Origin: Chloroflexi bacterium OHK40
GTDB lineage: Bacteria; Chloroflexota; Chloroflexia; Chloroflexales; Chloroflexaceae
Length of the DNA stretch: 64,000 bases
Assembly: GCA_004367505.1 (NCBI GenBank)
Contig: SFCB01000201.1
Coordinates: 1-64,000, forward strand
Reading direction: 5' to 3'
Position 1 is the first letter of the stretch, and each line of letters begins with the position of its first letter. Positions 53,519 to 61,793 of the stretch are shown one piece after another. A model generated the notes under the pieces. It had not been told where the DNA came from, made no database searches, and worked only from the letters and a program-made list of their open reading frames with translations. The position numbers were made by a program, and so were the translations under genes.

Positions 53519-54167
53519 GCGGCAGCACCGGACGGGGGCCGCCAGTGGGCTTGTCTGGCCCCGGCCGCGCGGGCCGGGCGGTTGCCTGATCTATCTCATC
53601 CTCGTGGGTGCTCCACTTCTAGCTCTGCTCTGCATTGTTCTCGGCCGCTGGCTCAGCTATCCGCCAGACCCGCGCCGTGCCGATGCGCTGGTTGTCCTTG
53701 GTGGTGGCAACCCGGGGCGGATCGAACAGGCCATCGCGCTCTATCAGCGCGGCCTGGCCCGAGAGCTCTGGCACACCGGTGATGTGCCGCCGCCCGGGGC
53801 TAAACTCTCCCAGGCCGACCGGGCGGCCCGGCTGGCGGTCGAGCGCGGCCTGCCCGCCGAGGCCATCCAGTTGCTGGCCACCCGCTCGACGTGGGAGGAT
53901 GGCCTCGCGATCGCCGAGTTGGCCCGTGCCTCCGGCGTCCGCCGCATTCTGGTTGTTACGGACTGGCCCCATAGCCGGCGTGCGATCTGCACCATTCGTA
54001 AGGCCGCTGGTGATGCCGTGGAGGTAAGCTACGCCCCACCTCCCCCCGCCGGCTATGGCCCTGCCACCTGGTGGTTCTCGCCAAGTGGCCTCTGGGACTT
54101 GCGGCGGGAGCTTGCGGCCGTTCTCTACTACTGGACGTACTATGGGGTTAATCCGCTGGGATGTTAG
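53469..54167 (+). CDS. YdcF/SanA-like DUF218 membrane protein
   Basis: A 232-residue protein with an N-terminal membrane helix (CLIYLILVGAPLLALLCIVL) and the DUF218 domain: DALVVLGGGNPGRIEQAIALYQRGLARELWHTGD and STWEDGLAIAELARASGVRRILVVTDWPHSRRA. Related SanA/ElyC/YdcF proteins take part in envelope or isoprenoid-carrier processes, without a proven reaction. GGAGG sits 5 bp before ATG 53469, so the gene overlaps the AsnB-like one by 50 bp. The tracked start at 53436 is less likely. It ends 1 bp before the next gene. Confidence 0.82.
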   Translation: MPVSLRAASRAPSSHAERQHRTGAASGLVWPRPRGPGGCLIYLILVGAPLLALLCIVLGRWLSYPPDPRRADALVVLGGGNPGRIEQAIALYQRGLARELWHTGDVPPPGAKLSQADRAARLAVERGLPAEAIQLLATRSTWEDGLAIAELARASGVRRILVVTDWPHSRRAICTIRKAAGDAVEVSYAPPPPAGYGPATWWFSPSGLWDLRRELAAVLYYWTYYGVNPLGC

Positions 54168-54168
54168 T

Positions 54169-55428
54169 ATGGTAGCTTCTCTGGCGCGGCGCCTCGAACG
54201 CCGGAGCGCGCCTGTGGGTCTGGCGGTGGCGGCTGTGGCCGTCCTGCTGACACTGCTCTTCTGGGTGCTGCTCCCCGAGCAGCTGCGCGCCAATACCAAC
54301 AGCGACTACTGGAACTTTTACGAGCCGGTTGCACGCAACATCCTCGCCGGTGAGGGCCTCACGACTGCCGACGGGCGACCAGCCCTGCGCTACCCGCCTG
54401 GCTACCCGCTGCTGCTGGCCGCCGTGTTCGGGATTGCTAACGCCCTCGGCGTGCCTGATCTCGTGGCCCTGGCCATCTTTACCTTGCTGTGCGTTGCCCT
54501 GAGTGCGGCGCTGGTGTACGTGATTGCGCGGATGCTCTGGGGGCCGCTGCCTGCGGCGATCGCGGGCCTGCTGTGGATGACCTACCCGCCGGTGTTGTGG
54601 AGTACCAAGCAGCCCAACAGCGAGACGCCCTTCAGTGTCTGTTTTTACGCGGGTGTGGCCATCTTCTGGTACGCCTACAGTCGCCGGACGCGCTCCTGGC
54701 CGCTCTACCTCGCGGCGGGAGTGTGCATCGGCTGCTCGATGCTCATCCGGCCCCTGGCGCTGAGTATTCCCCCGGCACTGGCGCTCTTTGTGCTCCTGGG
54801 TCGCGCCCAGCCGGGCGGGTTGCTGCGCCTGGGACTGGTCGGGGCCTTGCTCGTCGGGTGCGCCCTGCCGGTGCTGCCGTGGCAGGGTTGGATGTACGCG
54901 CAGAGTGGCGCCTGGCATCTCCTGAGCAGCGGCGGGCCATCGAGCATGCGCGATGGCCTCACCTTTGCGGTAGACCGGCGCGACCGTCGGGTTGGCAACC
55001 CGGTTCCTTCCGATGTCCTCGCCACCATGGAGCGCTTGCGCGAGCGGGGCGGCGAGATGCGCTCCTTCGGTTCCGTGGTGCGGATCGTTGGTGAAGAGCT
55101 AGCGCGCGACCCCCCGGCGATGCTCAAGCTGCTCGCCATCAAGGCGATGCGTAGTCTCTACGCGATGGATAGCGAGCGCTACGACACGCTAAGCATCCTG
55201 ATGCAGTGCTTCTACCTCGGGCTGATCGGGTTCGGCGCCTGGCACGCCTGGCGAGGTGATGGCCTACCCCGGGACTACGTGCTGATGACAGGCTTGCTGC
55301 TGCTCGGCTTCTGGGGGATCACCTTCCTGGTATTGTCCATCCTGCGCTACACCGCGCCGATGATCGCCCTGGCCCTGACGCTCGTGCCGGCCCTTCTCCC
55401 GCCTGCAATCCGCAGGCCGCCGTCCTGA
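54169..55428 (+). CDS. Glycosyltransferase family 39/83-like membrane protein (ArnT/PMT type)
   Basis: A 419-residue polytopic protein. A first helix (PVGLAVAAVAVLLTLLFWVLL) is followed by the extracytoplasmic acidic loop NTNSDYWNFYEPVARNILAGEGLT, then RYPPGYPLLLAAVFG, as in polyprenyl-phosphate-sugar transferases of the GT-C fold (ArnT, PMT). The catalytic acidic residue of the first loop may be Asp in NSDYWNF. It would modify the glycan outside the cell with a sugar from a polyprenyl phosphate donor. ATG 54169 follows the preceding stop after 1 bp. ATG 54142, overlapping the previous gene, is an alternative start. Confidence 0.8.
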   Translation: MVASLARRLERRSAPVGLAVAAVAVLLTLLFWVLLPEQLRANTNSDYWNFYEPVARNILAGEGLTTADGRPALRYPPGYPLLLAAVFGIANALGVPDLVALAIFTLLCVALSAALVYVIARMLWGPLPAAIAGLLWMTYPPVLWSTKQPNSETPFSVCFYAGVAIFWYAYSRRTRSWPLYLAAGVCIGCSMLIRPLALSIPPALALFVLLGRAQPGGLLRLGLVGALLVGCALPVLPWQGWMYAQSGAWHLLSSGGPSSMRDGLTFAVDRRDRRVGNPVPSDVLATMERLRERGGEMRSFGSVVRIVGEELARDPPAMLKLLAIKAMRSLYAMDSERYDTLSILMQCFYLGLIGFGAWHAWRGDGLPRDYVLMTGLLLLGFWGITFLVLSILRYTAPMIALALTLVPALLPPAIRRPPS

Positions 55429-55539
55429 TCTGAGCCCTGTAGCCGCCCCCGGGAGCGATGGCAGATCCGGGCCTATGCGGAAGGCATCTTCGCCTCTTGT
55501 TCCATACGTATTGTTTCGGTCGAGCGCAAGGAAGCCACA

Positions 55540-56847
55540 ATGCAGATCAGTATTTTTGGCCTTGGCTATGTGGGAACGGTCACTGCGGCCTGCCTGGCCG
55601 CTCGGGGCCACCGAGTCATCGGGGTGGATGTGGCCGCAGGCAAGGTTGAACTGCTCAACAAGGGCCGCTCCCCGATTGTTGAGCCCGGCCTCGACGCCCT
55701 CGTGGCGGATGTGCGTGCCCGGGAGCTGATCGAGGCCACCACCGATGTTGCCGCAGCCGTGGCCGCCACCGATCTCGCCCTGATCTGCGTCGGCACACCG
55801 TCGCTGGAGCGGGGCGGCCTAGATGTTCAGTATGTCGAGCGGGTCATGGACCAGATCGGCGCCGCCCTGATGGGCCGCGCCCGCCCCTTCCTGATTGTGC
55901 TGCGCAGTACGGTGCTGCCGGGGACGACGCGCCAGTGCGTGCTACCAACCCTTGAGCGGGCCTCCGGGCGGCCCCTCGGCGATGGCTACGAAGTGCTCTA
56001 TCACCCTGAGTTTCTCCGCGAGGGAAGCTCCCTGCGCGACTTTGACCAGCCGGCCTTGATCGTCATCGGTGAAGCGCGCCCTGGCACCGCCGGCCCCTTG
56101 ATCGACCTCTACGGGGGCGTCGAGGCGCCCCGTTTCGTCACGAGCCTCGAAGGCGCCGAGATGATCAAGTATGCCAATAACGCCTTTCACGCCGTGAAGA
56201 TCACCTTCGCCAACGAGATCGGCCAGTTGTGCCAGAGCGTTGGGGTCGATAGTCACGAGGTGATGGAGATGTTTGTGGCCGACCGGCAGTTGAATATCTC
56301 CCCGGCGTACCTGCGGCCGGGCTTCGCCTTTGGCGGCTCCTGCCTGCCGAAGGATCTGCGCGCCCTCACGCGCTTCGCTCGCCACCAGGATCTCAGCCTG
56401 CCGCTGCTAGAGAGCGCCCTACCGAGCAATGGCCTGCAGATCGAGCGGGCGTTGCAGCGGGTTGAAGCCCACCGCCGCCAGCGTATTGGCATGGTAGGCC
56501 TGGCGTTTAAGCCGCACACCGACGATCTGCGCGAGAGCCCGCTGGTGATCCTGGCCGAGCGGCTGCTCGGCAAAGGGTACGCACTCAGTATCTACGACCC
56601 TCAGGTGCAGCTGGCGGCCCTGGTGGGCGGTAACCTCGCCTATGTGCAAGAACGCCTGCCCCACCTCTCACGCCTCTTGTTGCCCGGTCTGGCCGATCTC
56701 GCGGCGTGCGAACTGATCGTGATCGGCCACCCCCTGGCCGAGCCCGCCGTGATTGAGCACTGGCTCACGAGTGGTATTCAGGTGCTGGACCTTGTTGGGC
56801 GTGGCACGCGTCTGGCCCATCCGAACTACGAGGGACTCTACTGGTAA
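55540..56847 (+). CDS. GDP-mannose 6-dehydrogenase-like nucleotide sugar dehydrogenase (AlgD type)
   Basis: A 435-residue enzyme. ISIFGLGYVGTVTAACLAARGHRVIGVDV, KSPIVEPGL-like start, CVGTPS, RSTVLPGTTR, HPEFLREGSSLRDFDQPALIVIGE and YLRPGFAFGGSCLPKDLRALT with the catalytic Cys match the AlgD/Udg family, and the last stretch is closer to AlgD than to UDP-glucose dehydrogenase. The product would be GDP-mannuronic acid (AlgD) or a UDP-uronate. I cannot exclude UDP-glucose as substrate. With the WbpA-like enzyme at 28545 this gives two separate sources of uronic acids in the locus. Confidence 0.82.
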   Translation: MQISIFGLGYVGTVTAACLAARGHRVIGVDVAAGKVELLNKGRSPIVEPGLDALVADVRARELIEATTDVAAAVAATDLALICVGTPSLERGGLDVQYVERVMDQIGAALMGRARPFLIVLRSTVLPGTTRQCVLPTLERASGRPLGDGYEVLYHPEFLREGSSLRDFDQPALIVIGEARPGTAGPLIDLYGGVEAPRFVTSLEGAEMIKYANNAFHAVKITFANEIGQLCQSVGVDSHEVMEMFVADRQLNISPAYLRPGFAFGGSCLPKDLRALTRFARHQDLSLPLLESALPSNGLQIERALQRVEAHRRQRIGMVGLAFKPHTDDLRESPLVILAERLLGKGYALSIYDPQVQLAALVGGNLAYVQERLPHLSRLLLPGLADLAACELIVIGHPLAEPAVIEHWLTSGIQVLDLVGRGTRLAHPNYEGLYW

Positions 56848-56850
56848 GCC

Positions 56851-58137
56851 ATGCACATTCTCTACCTCCATCAATATTTCACGACCCGCAATGGCGTGGG
56901 CGGTACGCGCTCTTACGAGTTTGCGCGCTATCTGCTCAGCCAGGGCCACAAAGTTACCATGGTCACCGCCGCTGATCCGCAGCTGCCCTGGCAGCGGGGC
57001 CTGCTCCGCCACCGGCAGGTGGACGGCATCGATGTGGTGGAGCTACGGGCTGGCTCGTCCGACTACCAGAGCGGCACGGCTGTGGGTTATGGCCAGCGCA
57101 TCGTTGCCTTCGTGCTCTTCGCCCTGGCGAGTGTCGTTGCCGTGCTACGCGCTCGCCGCCCCGATCTGGTCTTTGCAACGTCGACCCCGCTCACGATCGG
57201 TATCCCCGGCGCGATCGCCAGCGCCTGGCACCGGGTTCCGATGGTCTTCGAGGTGCGCGATCTCTGGCCAGAAGCGCCCATCCAGATGGGCGCCCTGCGC
57301 CATCCGGCGGCTATTCTGTTGGCGCGCTGGCTCGAGCGGGCGATCTACCGTCGCGCCGCCCACGTGGTGGCCCTCTCCCCGGGCATGCGCGCTGGGGTGA
57401 TCGACGCAGGGGTGCCGCCCGAGCGGGTGACGGTCATTCCGAACGCCTCGGATCTCGATCTCTTCTCGCCTGAGATCGATGGTAGCGCCTTCCGGGAGAC
57501 TTACGGCCTCGTGGGGAAGTTCGTCTGCTTATATTTTGGCACCATGGGCGAGGCGAATGATCTCTTTCAGGTGGTGCGAGCGGCCCGGGTGCTGCACGAG
57601 CGGGGCGAGGAGCGGATCGTCTTCGTGCTCCACGGCAGAGGTCGCCAGCGGCCTGAACTGGAAGCCTTCGTGAGCGCCCATGGTCTGCGCAATGTCGTCT
57701 TTTCATCGGCCCTTCCCGACAAGTCGGCGGTGGCGCGCCTGGTAGCGGCCGCCGATGTGGGAATGACCATCTATAAGAATCTGCCCATCCTGGCGACCTG
57801 TTCGCCCAATAAGCTCTTTGATACGTTAGCTGCCGGGCGTGCCGTGCTGGTCAATACCCCGGGCTGGCTGCGGGAGCTTGTCCTCACCCATGAGTGCGGC
57901 GTCGCGGTGCGCCCCGACGACCCCTACGATCTGGCCGATAGCGTGACGGCCCTTTGCAACGATCCTGAGCGGGTTGTCCGTTACGGGCGCAATGCCCGCC
58001 GTCTGGCCGAGCAGTCCTTCGACCGGCGCGCCCTCGGTGCCCAGTTGCTAGCGCTGTTCGAGCAGGTGGTGTTGGCCTCCCGCCAGGTCGCCCAATCCCC
58101 ATCTTCGACAACGGCGCCGCGCGAAATGGGACGATAG
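56851..58137 (+). CDS. Glycosyltransferase family 4 (WbuB-like)
   Basis: A 428-residue GT-B enzyme. MHILYLHQYFTTRNGVGGTRSYEFARYL and VPMVFEVRDLWPEAPIQMGAL are typical of the WbuB/WcaI-type branch, and the donor domain has VTVIPNASDLDLFSPE, LYFGTMGEAND and CSPNKLFDTLAAGRAVLVNTPGW. It has one hydrophobic stretch (IVAFVLFALASVVAVL) that may attach it to the membrane. The spacing of 3 bp to the preceding dehydrogenase gene suggests co-transcription. It is the last gene before a strong terminator. WbuB-like enzymes add N-acetyl-fucosamine-type sugars, but the donor here is unknown. Confidence 0.87.
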   Translation: MHILYLHQYFTTRNGVGGTRSYEFARYLLSQGHKVTMVTAADPQLPWQRGLLRHRQVDGIDVVELRAGSSDYQSGTAVGYGQRIVAFVLFALASVVAVLRARRPDLVFATSTPLTIGIPGAIASAWHRVPMVFEVRDLWPEAPIQMGALRHPAAILLARWLERAIYRRAAHVVALSPGMRAGVIDAGVPPERVTVIPNASDLDLFSPEIDGSAFRETYGLVGKFVCLYFGTMGEANDLFQVVRAARVLHERGEERIVFVLHGRGRQRPELEAFVSAHGLRNVVFSSALPDKSAVARLVAAADVGMTIYKNLPILATCSPNKLFDTLAAGRAVLVNTPGWLRELVLTHECGVAVRPDDPYDLADSVTALCNDPERVVRYGRNARRLAEQSFDRRALGAQLLALFEQVVLASRQVAQSPSSTTAPREMGR

Positions 58138-58240
58138 CCGGCGTTCGGTCGCGGGGGCAGGGATCCTGCCTGCTGCGGCTCCGACGTACCGAAGCGCAAC
58201 GTCGTTCCATGTCTACGTGGGAACTCCTGTTCAGCGCTGC

Positions 58241-58271
58241 GGGGAGGGTTTGACCCTCCCCGTTTGTTGTG
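58241..58271 (+). terminator. Intrinsic terminator of the long polysaccharide operon
   Basis: GGGGAGGGT-TTG-ACCCTCCCC (58241-58261) is a perfect 9-bp stem with a 3-base loop, followed by GTTTGTTGT. It lies 104 bp after the GT4 gene. Confidence 0.8.
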
Positions 58272-58541
58272 CTGCCTGAACAACCGCCACGCCAGAGCGC
58301 TCGTGTACGGTAGGCCGCAAAACCGACCGGGGAATGAGTGAGCGGTGAGCGGTGCGAATGACGGGATTGTCATATCGTGGCCATCGCTACACCTCCGGGC
58401 GAGGCCGCCCAGTCTGTTTGCTGGTGTCGTGATGTGCCGTAAGTCACCACCTGGCTACGCTGCCCAGTGCGTCAGGATCGGATTCGGCTGGATCACCCAC
58501 GTGTTGGGGGCACTTGAATAGATGATTACTTTGCTATCTCA

Positions 58542-58555
58542 AAGACTACAGTCTT
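58542..58555. promoter_or_regulatory. Palindrome AAGACT-AC-AGTCTT, possible operator
   Basis: A perfect 6-bp inverted repeat with a 2-bp centre in an AT-rich pocket, 16 bp upstream of a promoter-like TTGGCT/TATGAT pair. A site for a dimeric regulator is plausible. Confidence 0.4.
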
Positions 58556-58570
58556 GTCGTGAATTATTCA

Positions 58571-58598
58571 TTGGCTGTACATCTAGGCCCCTTATGAT
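58571..58598 (+). promoter_or_regulatory. Promoter candidate of the initiating-transferase operon
   Basis: TTGGCT (58571-58576), 16-bp spacer, TATGAT (58593-58598). It would give a leader of about 330 nt before ATG 58936. The region 58262-58935 contains no gene that I can support (the 90-codon tracked ORF looks spurious). Confidence 0.45.
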
Positions 58599-58801
58599 GC
58601 TGGCTAGTACCGCATGTCCATTCATATGTGCGCGTTGCGAGGCAGTGTAGCCGGGCCTTTTTCTCGCACGCGGCAACATCTGGCCGCTCGTTGGGCAGCT
58701 GTGTCGCCGTCCCATTCGGGCATACGCCGGTCATACCACACGGAGGTGGCCATACCGCAGCGCACGGCCACAGCAGGCGTGGCGAAGTAGTGGGGTTGTG
58801 G

Positions 58802-58859
58802 GAACTGAGCCCACGTGGGGCCGTTACCGCATGCGTGGCCGTACGGTGGTTCTCGGTTC
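58802..58859 (+). promoter_or_regulatory. Structured leader segment before the phosphoglycosyl transferase gene
   Basis: GAACTGAG (58802-58809) pairs with CTCGGTTC (58852-58859), one G-T pair, enclosing the palindrome CCCACGTGGG and other GC-rich repeats. It is 77 bp from the start codon. No known riboswitch recognised. Confidence 0.3.
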
Positions 58860-58935
58860 TGCCGGGTTGCTCATTTCACCTCAGGGCTTGCGGGTTGTGA
58901 AGGCGTGCAGCCAGACGATCTGGCTGGAGGGTGTC

Positions 58936-59583
58936 ATGTATCGCCGCGTTGGGAAACGCTGTCTTGATCTGCTTATCGCGGGGGCAGGGCTGATCTTACT
59001 CCTTCCGCTGATCCTCTGCATCGCGCTACTGGTCCGGATCTACCTCGGGCCGGGGGTTATCTTCAGCCAGGTGCGGCCGGGCCTCCATGGGCGGCCCTTC
59101 AGGCTATACAAGTTTCGCACGATGACCGACGCGCGTACTCCGAGCGGCGAGTTGCGCCCCGATGCGGAGCGGCTCACCTCGTTTGGCAAGCTGCTCCGAA
59201 GCACCAGCCTGGACGAGCTCCCCGGCCTGATTAACGTCATCCGGGGGGAGATGAGCCTGGTCGGGCCGCGCCCACTGCTCATGGCCTATCTGGAGCGCTA
59301 CTCGCCGCAGCAGCGTCGGCGCCACGAGGTGCTCCCGGGAATCACCGGCTGGGCGCAGGTCAACGGGCGCAACGCGATCAGCTGGGAGGAGCGCTTCGCG
59401 CTGGACGTATGGTATGTCGAGCACTGCTCGCTGTGGGTCGATCTGAAGATCCTCGGCCTGACTCTGGTCAAAGTGCTCCGGCGCGCGGATATCACTCAGC
59501 ATGGCCATGCGACGGTCGAGGAGTTCCGTGGCGCGCCGGGGCTCTATGAAGCCCACCGCCATGAGGCAGAGTCGGGCGCATAG
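58936..59583 (+). CDS. Undecaprenyl-phosphate phosphoglycosyl transferase (PglC/bacterial sugar transferase)
   Basis: A 215-residue monotopic phosphoglycosyl transferase. The N-terminal re-entrant helix (YRRVGKRCLDLLIAGAGLILLLPLILCIALLV) is followed by IFSQVRPGLHGRPFRLYKFRTM, LLRSTSLDELPGLINVIRGEMSLVGPRPLL with the catalytic Asp-Glu pair, and GITGWAQVNGRN. It transfers a sugar phosphate from UDP-sugar to undecaprenyl phosphate and so starts each glycan. GGAGGG lies 4 bp before ATG 58936. The tracked start at 58798 is wrong. The small size and genes downstream point to a PglC-type enzyme using a diNAc-bacillosamine-like donor (inference). It could equally start the EPS with a hexose. Confidence 0.9.
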   Translation: MYRRVGKRCLDLLIAGAGLILLLPLILCIALLVRIYLGPGVIFSQVRPGLHGRPFRLYKFRTMTDARTPSGELRPDAERLTSFGKLLRSTSLDELPGLINVIRGEMSLVGPRPLLMAYLERYSPQQRRRHEVLPGITGWAQVNGRNAISWEERFALDVWYVEHCSLWVDLKILGLTLVKVLRRADITQHGHATVEEFRGAPGLYEAHRHEAESGA

Positions 59584-59624
59584 TGGCTGCCTGGCCCCGT
59601 GGTTGGGGAATAAGCTGAGGCGGT

Positions 59625-60260
59625 ATGCAACGGGTACTCATCGTCGGGGCGGGCGGGCATGCCCAGGTTGTGGCCGACATCCTTCTCCTACTCGCGGCCA
59701 GCGGTGACTGGATCCCCGTAGGTTACCTCGACGATAACCCCGAGCTGCGAGGTCGCTCGCTGCTCGGGTTGCCTGTGCTCGGCCCCCTGTACGAGCGCCC
59801 GGCGTTCCCCCACGACGCGCTGGTGATCGCCGTCGGGCGGAATGATCTGCGGCAGCGGCTTTACGGCATGCTGCGCGCCGAAGGCGCTCACTTTGCGACG
59901 CTTGTCCACCCTCGGGCGACCATTGCCCACGATGTGGTGATCGGTCCAGGCTCAGTGATCTGCGCTGGCGCAGTGGTCGGCCCAGGCGCCCGTCTTGGCT
60001 GCAATGTAATCATCAATACGGCCGCCACGGTTGACCATCACAACCGGATCGGCGACCACTGCCATATCGCGCCGGGCGCTCACCTCGGCGGCGATGTGCA
60101 GATCGGCGATGGCTGTCTCGTGGGCCTGGGTGCCCTGATAATGCCTCAGCGCTCGGTCGGCGCCTGGAGCATCGTTGGAGCCGGGGCGCTGGTGCACCGC
60201 AGCCTCCCTTCCGGCGTGACCGCCGTTGGTACGCCGGCCCGCGTCATCCGTGAGCACTGA
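59625..60260 (+). CDS. NeuD/PglD-family sugar O/N-acetyltransferase
   Basis: A 211-residue protein. An N-terminal Rossmann-like UDP-sugar domain (RVLIVGAGGHAQVVADILL, GYLDDNPEL) is followed by a left-handed beta-helix with hexapeptide repeats (VVIGPGSVICAGAVVGPGARLG). The catalytic-base His lies in VDHHNRIGDHCHIAPGAHLGG at residues 138-139. The end GVTAVGTPARVIREH matches PglD. It should acetylate the C4 amine of UDP-2-acetamido-4-amino-sugar made by the aminotransferase encoded 15 bp downstream, giving UDP-diNAcBac. NeuD-type sialic-acid O-acetylation is the alternative. Confidence 0.88.
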   Translation: MQRVLIVGAGGHAQVVADILLLLAASGDWIPVGYLDDNPELRGRSLLGLPVLGPLYERPAFPHDALVIAVGRNDLRQRLYGMLRAEGAHFATLVHPRATIAHDVVIGPGSVICAGAVVGPGARLGCNVIINTAATVDHHNRIGDHCHIAPGAHLGGDVQIGDGCLVGLGALIMPQRSVGAWSIVGAGALVHRSLPSGVTAVGTPARVIREH

Positions 60261-60274
60261 AGGAACCCGGTACG

Positions 60275-61450
60275 ATGCGCATTCCCATGTCGAGCCCCGA
60301 CATTACCGAGGCCGAGTTGGCCGCGGTGACCGCCGTTCTCCGCACCCCGACACTCAGTATCGGCCCGCAAATTGTGGCCTTTGAGCAAGCCTGCGCCGCC
60401 TATGTTGGCGCCCGCCACGCCGCTGGTGTCAATTCTGGGACGAGTGGCCTGCACCTCTGCATGATCGCCGCCGGGGTTGGGCCCGGCGATCTGGTGCTTA
60501 CTTCGTCGTTCTCGTTTATCGCGTCGGCGAATGCTGTGCTCTACGAGCGCGCCATCCCCGTCTTTGTGGACGTGGACCGCGCCACTGGGAACCTCAGCCC
60601 CGCCCTGGTGGCCGAGGCGGCCCACGATCTCGCAACGGGTGGCACGGCGGCGGCGCGCTGGCTGCCCCGCGGGGTGGACGCTGCTGCCGTGGGCCAGCTG
60701 CGGGCGATCCTGCCGGTGCACGCCTTTGGCCAGCCTGCCGACATGGATCCGATCATGGAAACTGCCCGCACCTACGGCCTTGCAGTGATCGAGGACGCCT
60801 GCGAAGCGATCGGGGCAGAGTACCGTGGGCGACGGGCCGGAACTATCGGGGATGCCGGAGTCTTCGCATTCTATCCGAACAAGCAGATGACGACCGGCGA
60901 GGGTGGGATGATCGTCTGCGATCGGGACGATTGGCTCCCGCTCTTCCGCTCGCTCCGGAACCAGGGCCGCGATGTGTTCGACAGCTGGCTGAACCACACT
61001 CGGCTCGGCTATAACTACCGGCTCGACGAGTTGAGTGCCGCCCTGGGCCTGGCTCAGCTGCGGCGGATCGACGAGCTCCTGGCCAAGCGTGACCGTGTGG
61101 CGCGCTGGTACCACGAGCGTCTCGCCGGGTTGGAGCTCGTTGAGCGGCCATGGGTGGCCGAGAGTACCACCCGCATGAGCTGGTTCGTCTATGTGGTCCG
61201 AATCCGGCCGCCCGCCGACCGCGATCAGGTGATGGCACGGCTTGCGGAAGTGGGCATCCCGAGCCGGCCTTACTTCACCCCAATCCACCTCCAGCCCTTC
61301 TACCGCGATCGCTTCGGCTATCGCCGGGCGGATCTGCCGGTGACCGAACAACTCGGCGACTGTTCGCTCGCCCTGCCCTTCTCCAGCGTCATGCAGGAGT
61401 CCCAGGTTGACGAAGTCTGCGCACAGCTTCGTCGGGCCGTTGCCGCTTGA
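60275..61450 (+). CDS. DegT/DnrJ/EryC1/StrS sugar aminotransferase (PglE-like)
   Basis: A 391-residue PLP enzyme of the nucleotide-sugar aminotransferase family. IPMSSPDITEAELAAVTAVL, HAAGVNSGTSGLHLCMIAAG (the GT-S phosphate site), VIEDACEAIGAEYRGRRAGTIGDAGVFAFYPNKQMTTGEGG with PLP lysine Lys203, and LGYNYRLDELSAALGLAQL are all present. It should aminate a UDP-4-keto-6-deoxy sugar from the PglF-like dehydratase, with glutamate as amino donor. A roughly 25-residue insert near residue 115 (about 110-145) precedes the HAFGQPADM loop. Close spacing with the PglD-like gene supports a joint pathway. Confidence 0.88.
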   Translation: MRIPMSSPDITEAELAAVTAVLRTPTLSIGPQIVAFEQACAAYVGARHAAGVNSGTSGLHLCMIAAGVGPGDLVLTSSFSFIASANAVLYERAIPVFVDVDRATGNLSPALVAEAAHDLATGGTAAARWLPRGVDAAAVGQLRAILPVHAFGQPADMDPIMETARTYGLAVIEDACEAIGAEYRGRRAGTIGDAGVFAFYPNKQMTTGEGGMIVCDRDDWLPLFRSLRNQGRDVFDSWLNHTRLGYNYRLDELSAALGLAQLRRIDELLAKRDRVARWYHERLAGLELVERPWVAESTTRMSWFVYVVRIRPPADRDQVMARLAEVGIPSRPYFTPIHLQPFYRDRFGYRRADLPVTEQLGDCSLALPFSSVMQESQVDEVCAQLRRAVAA

Positions 61451-61626
61451 GCCGCCATCCCGCCGTCTAGCGCGCGTCGCATCTCGTCGTTGCAGCTGAG
61501 TGACGATTCATCTTTCAGGGGCTGGAAAGCTCCTGGCACGGCGTTTTCAGGCGCTGGGATGGGCTCGCTGGTGTTGGCGCCAGGGGTGAAGATGACAAAT
61601 CGCTGACAGTTTCGTTATCGCCGGAC

Positions 61627-61653
61627 CAGGTGAATCTCTGATTCTGTCACCTG
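61627..61653. promoter_or_regulatory. Inverted repeat CAGGTGA-N13-TCACCTG upstream of the dehydratase gene
   Basis: Perfect 7-bp half-sites whose centres are 20 bp apart, about two helical turns. A near direct repeat GATTC-TG-TCACC / GATTC-ATA-TCACC runs through 61640-61667. The 343-bp gap 61451-61793 holds no gene. A CATAGTAG further down may be the -10 element. These features suggest separate control of the dehydratase gene. Confidence 0.4.
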
Positions 61654-61793
61654 CGATTCATATCACCATAGTAGAGTGTCGCAACCGGGGGAAGAACGAA
61701 CACAACATGGCCGAAAGGTCGACAGCGGTGACACCTGCACGTCAGCGCCGGCTATGGTAGTTGGCGTGCCACTAAACCCGAAAGGAACGGGCC

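Noticed and set aside
58628-58900. 90-codon ORF in the gap before the phosphoglycosyl transferase
   Set aside because: Composition is Cys/His/Gly-rich and unlike neighbouring genes, with no ribosome site or domain; more likely leader RNA.
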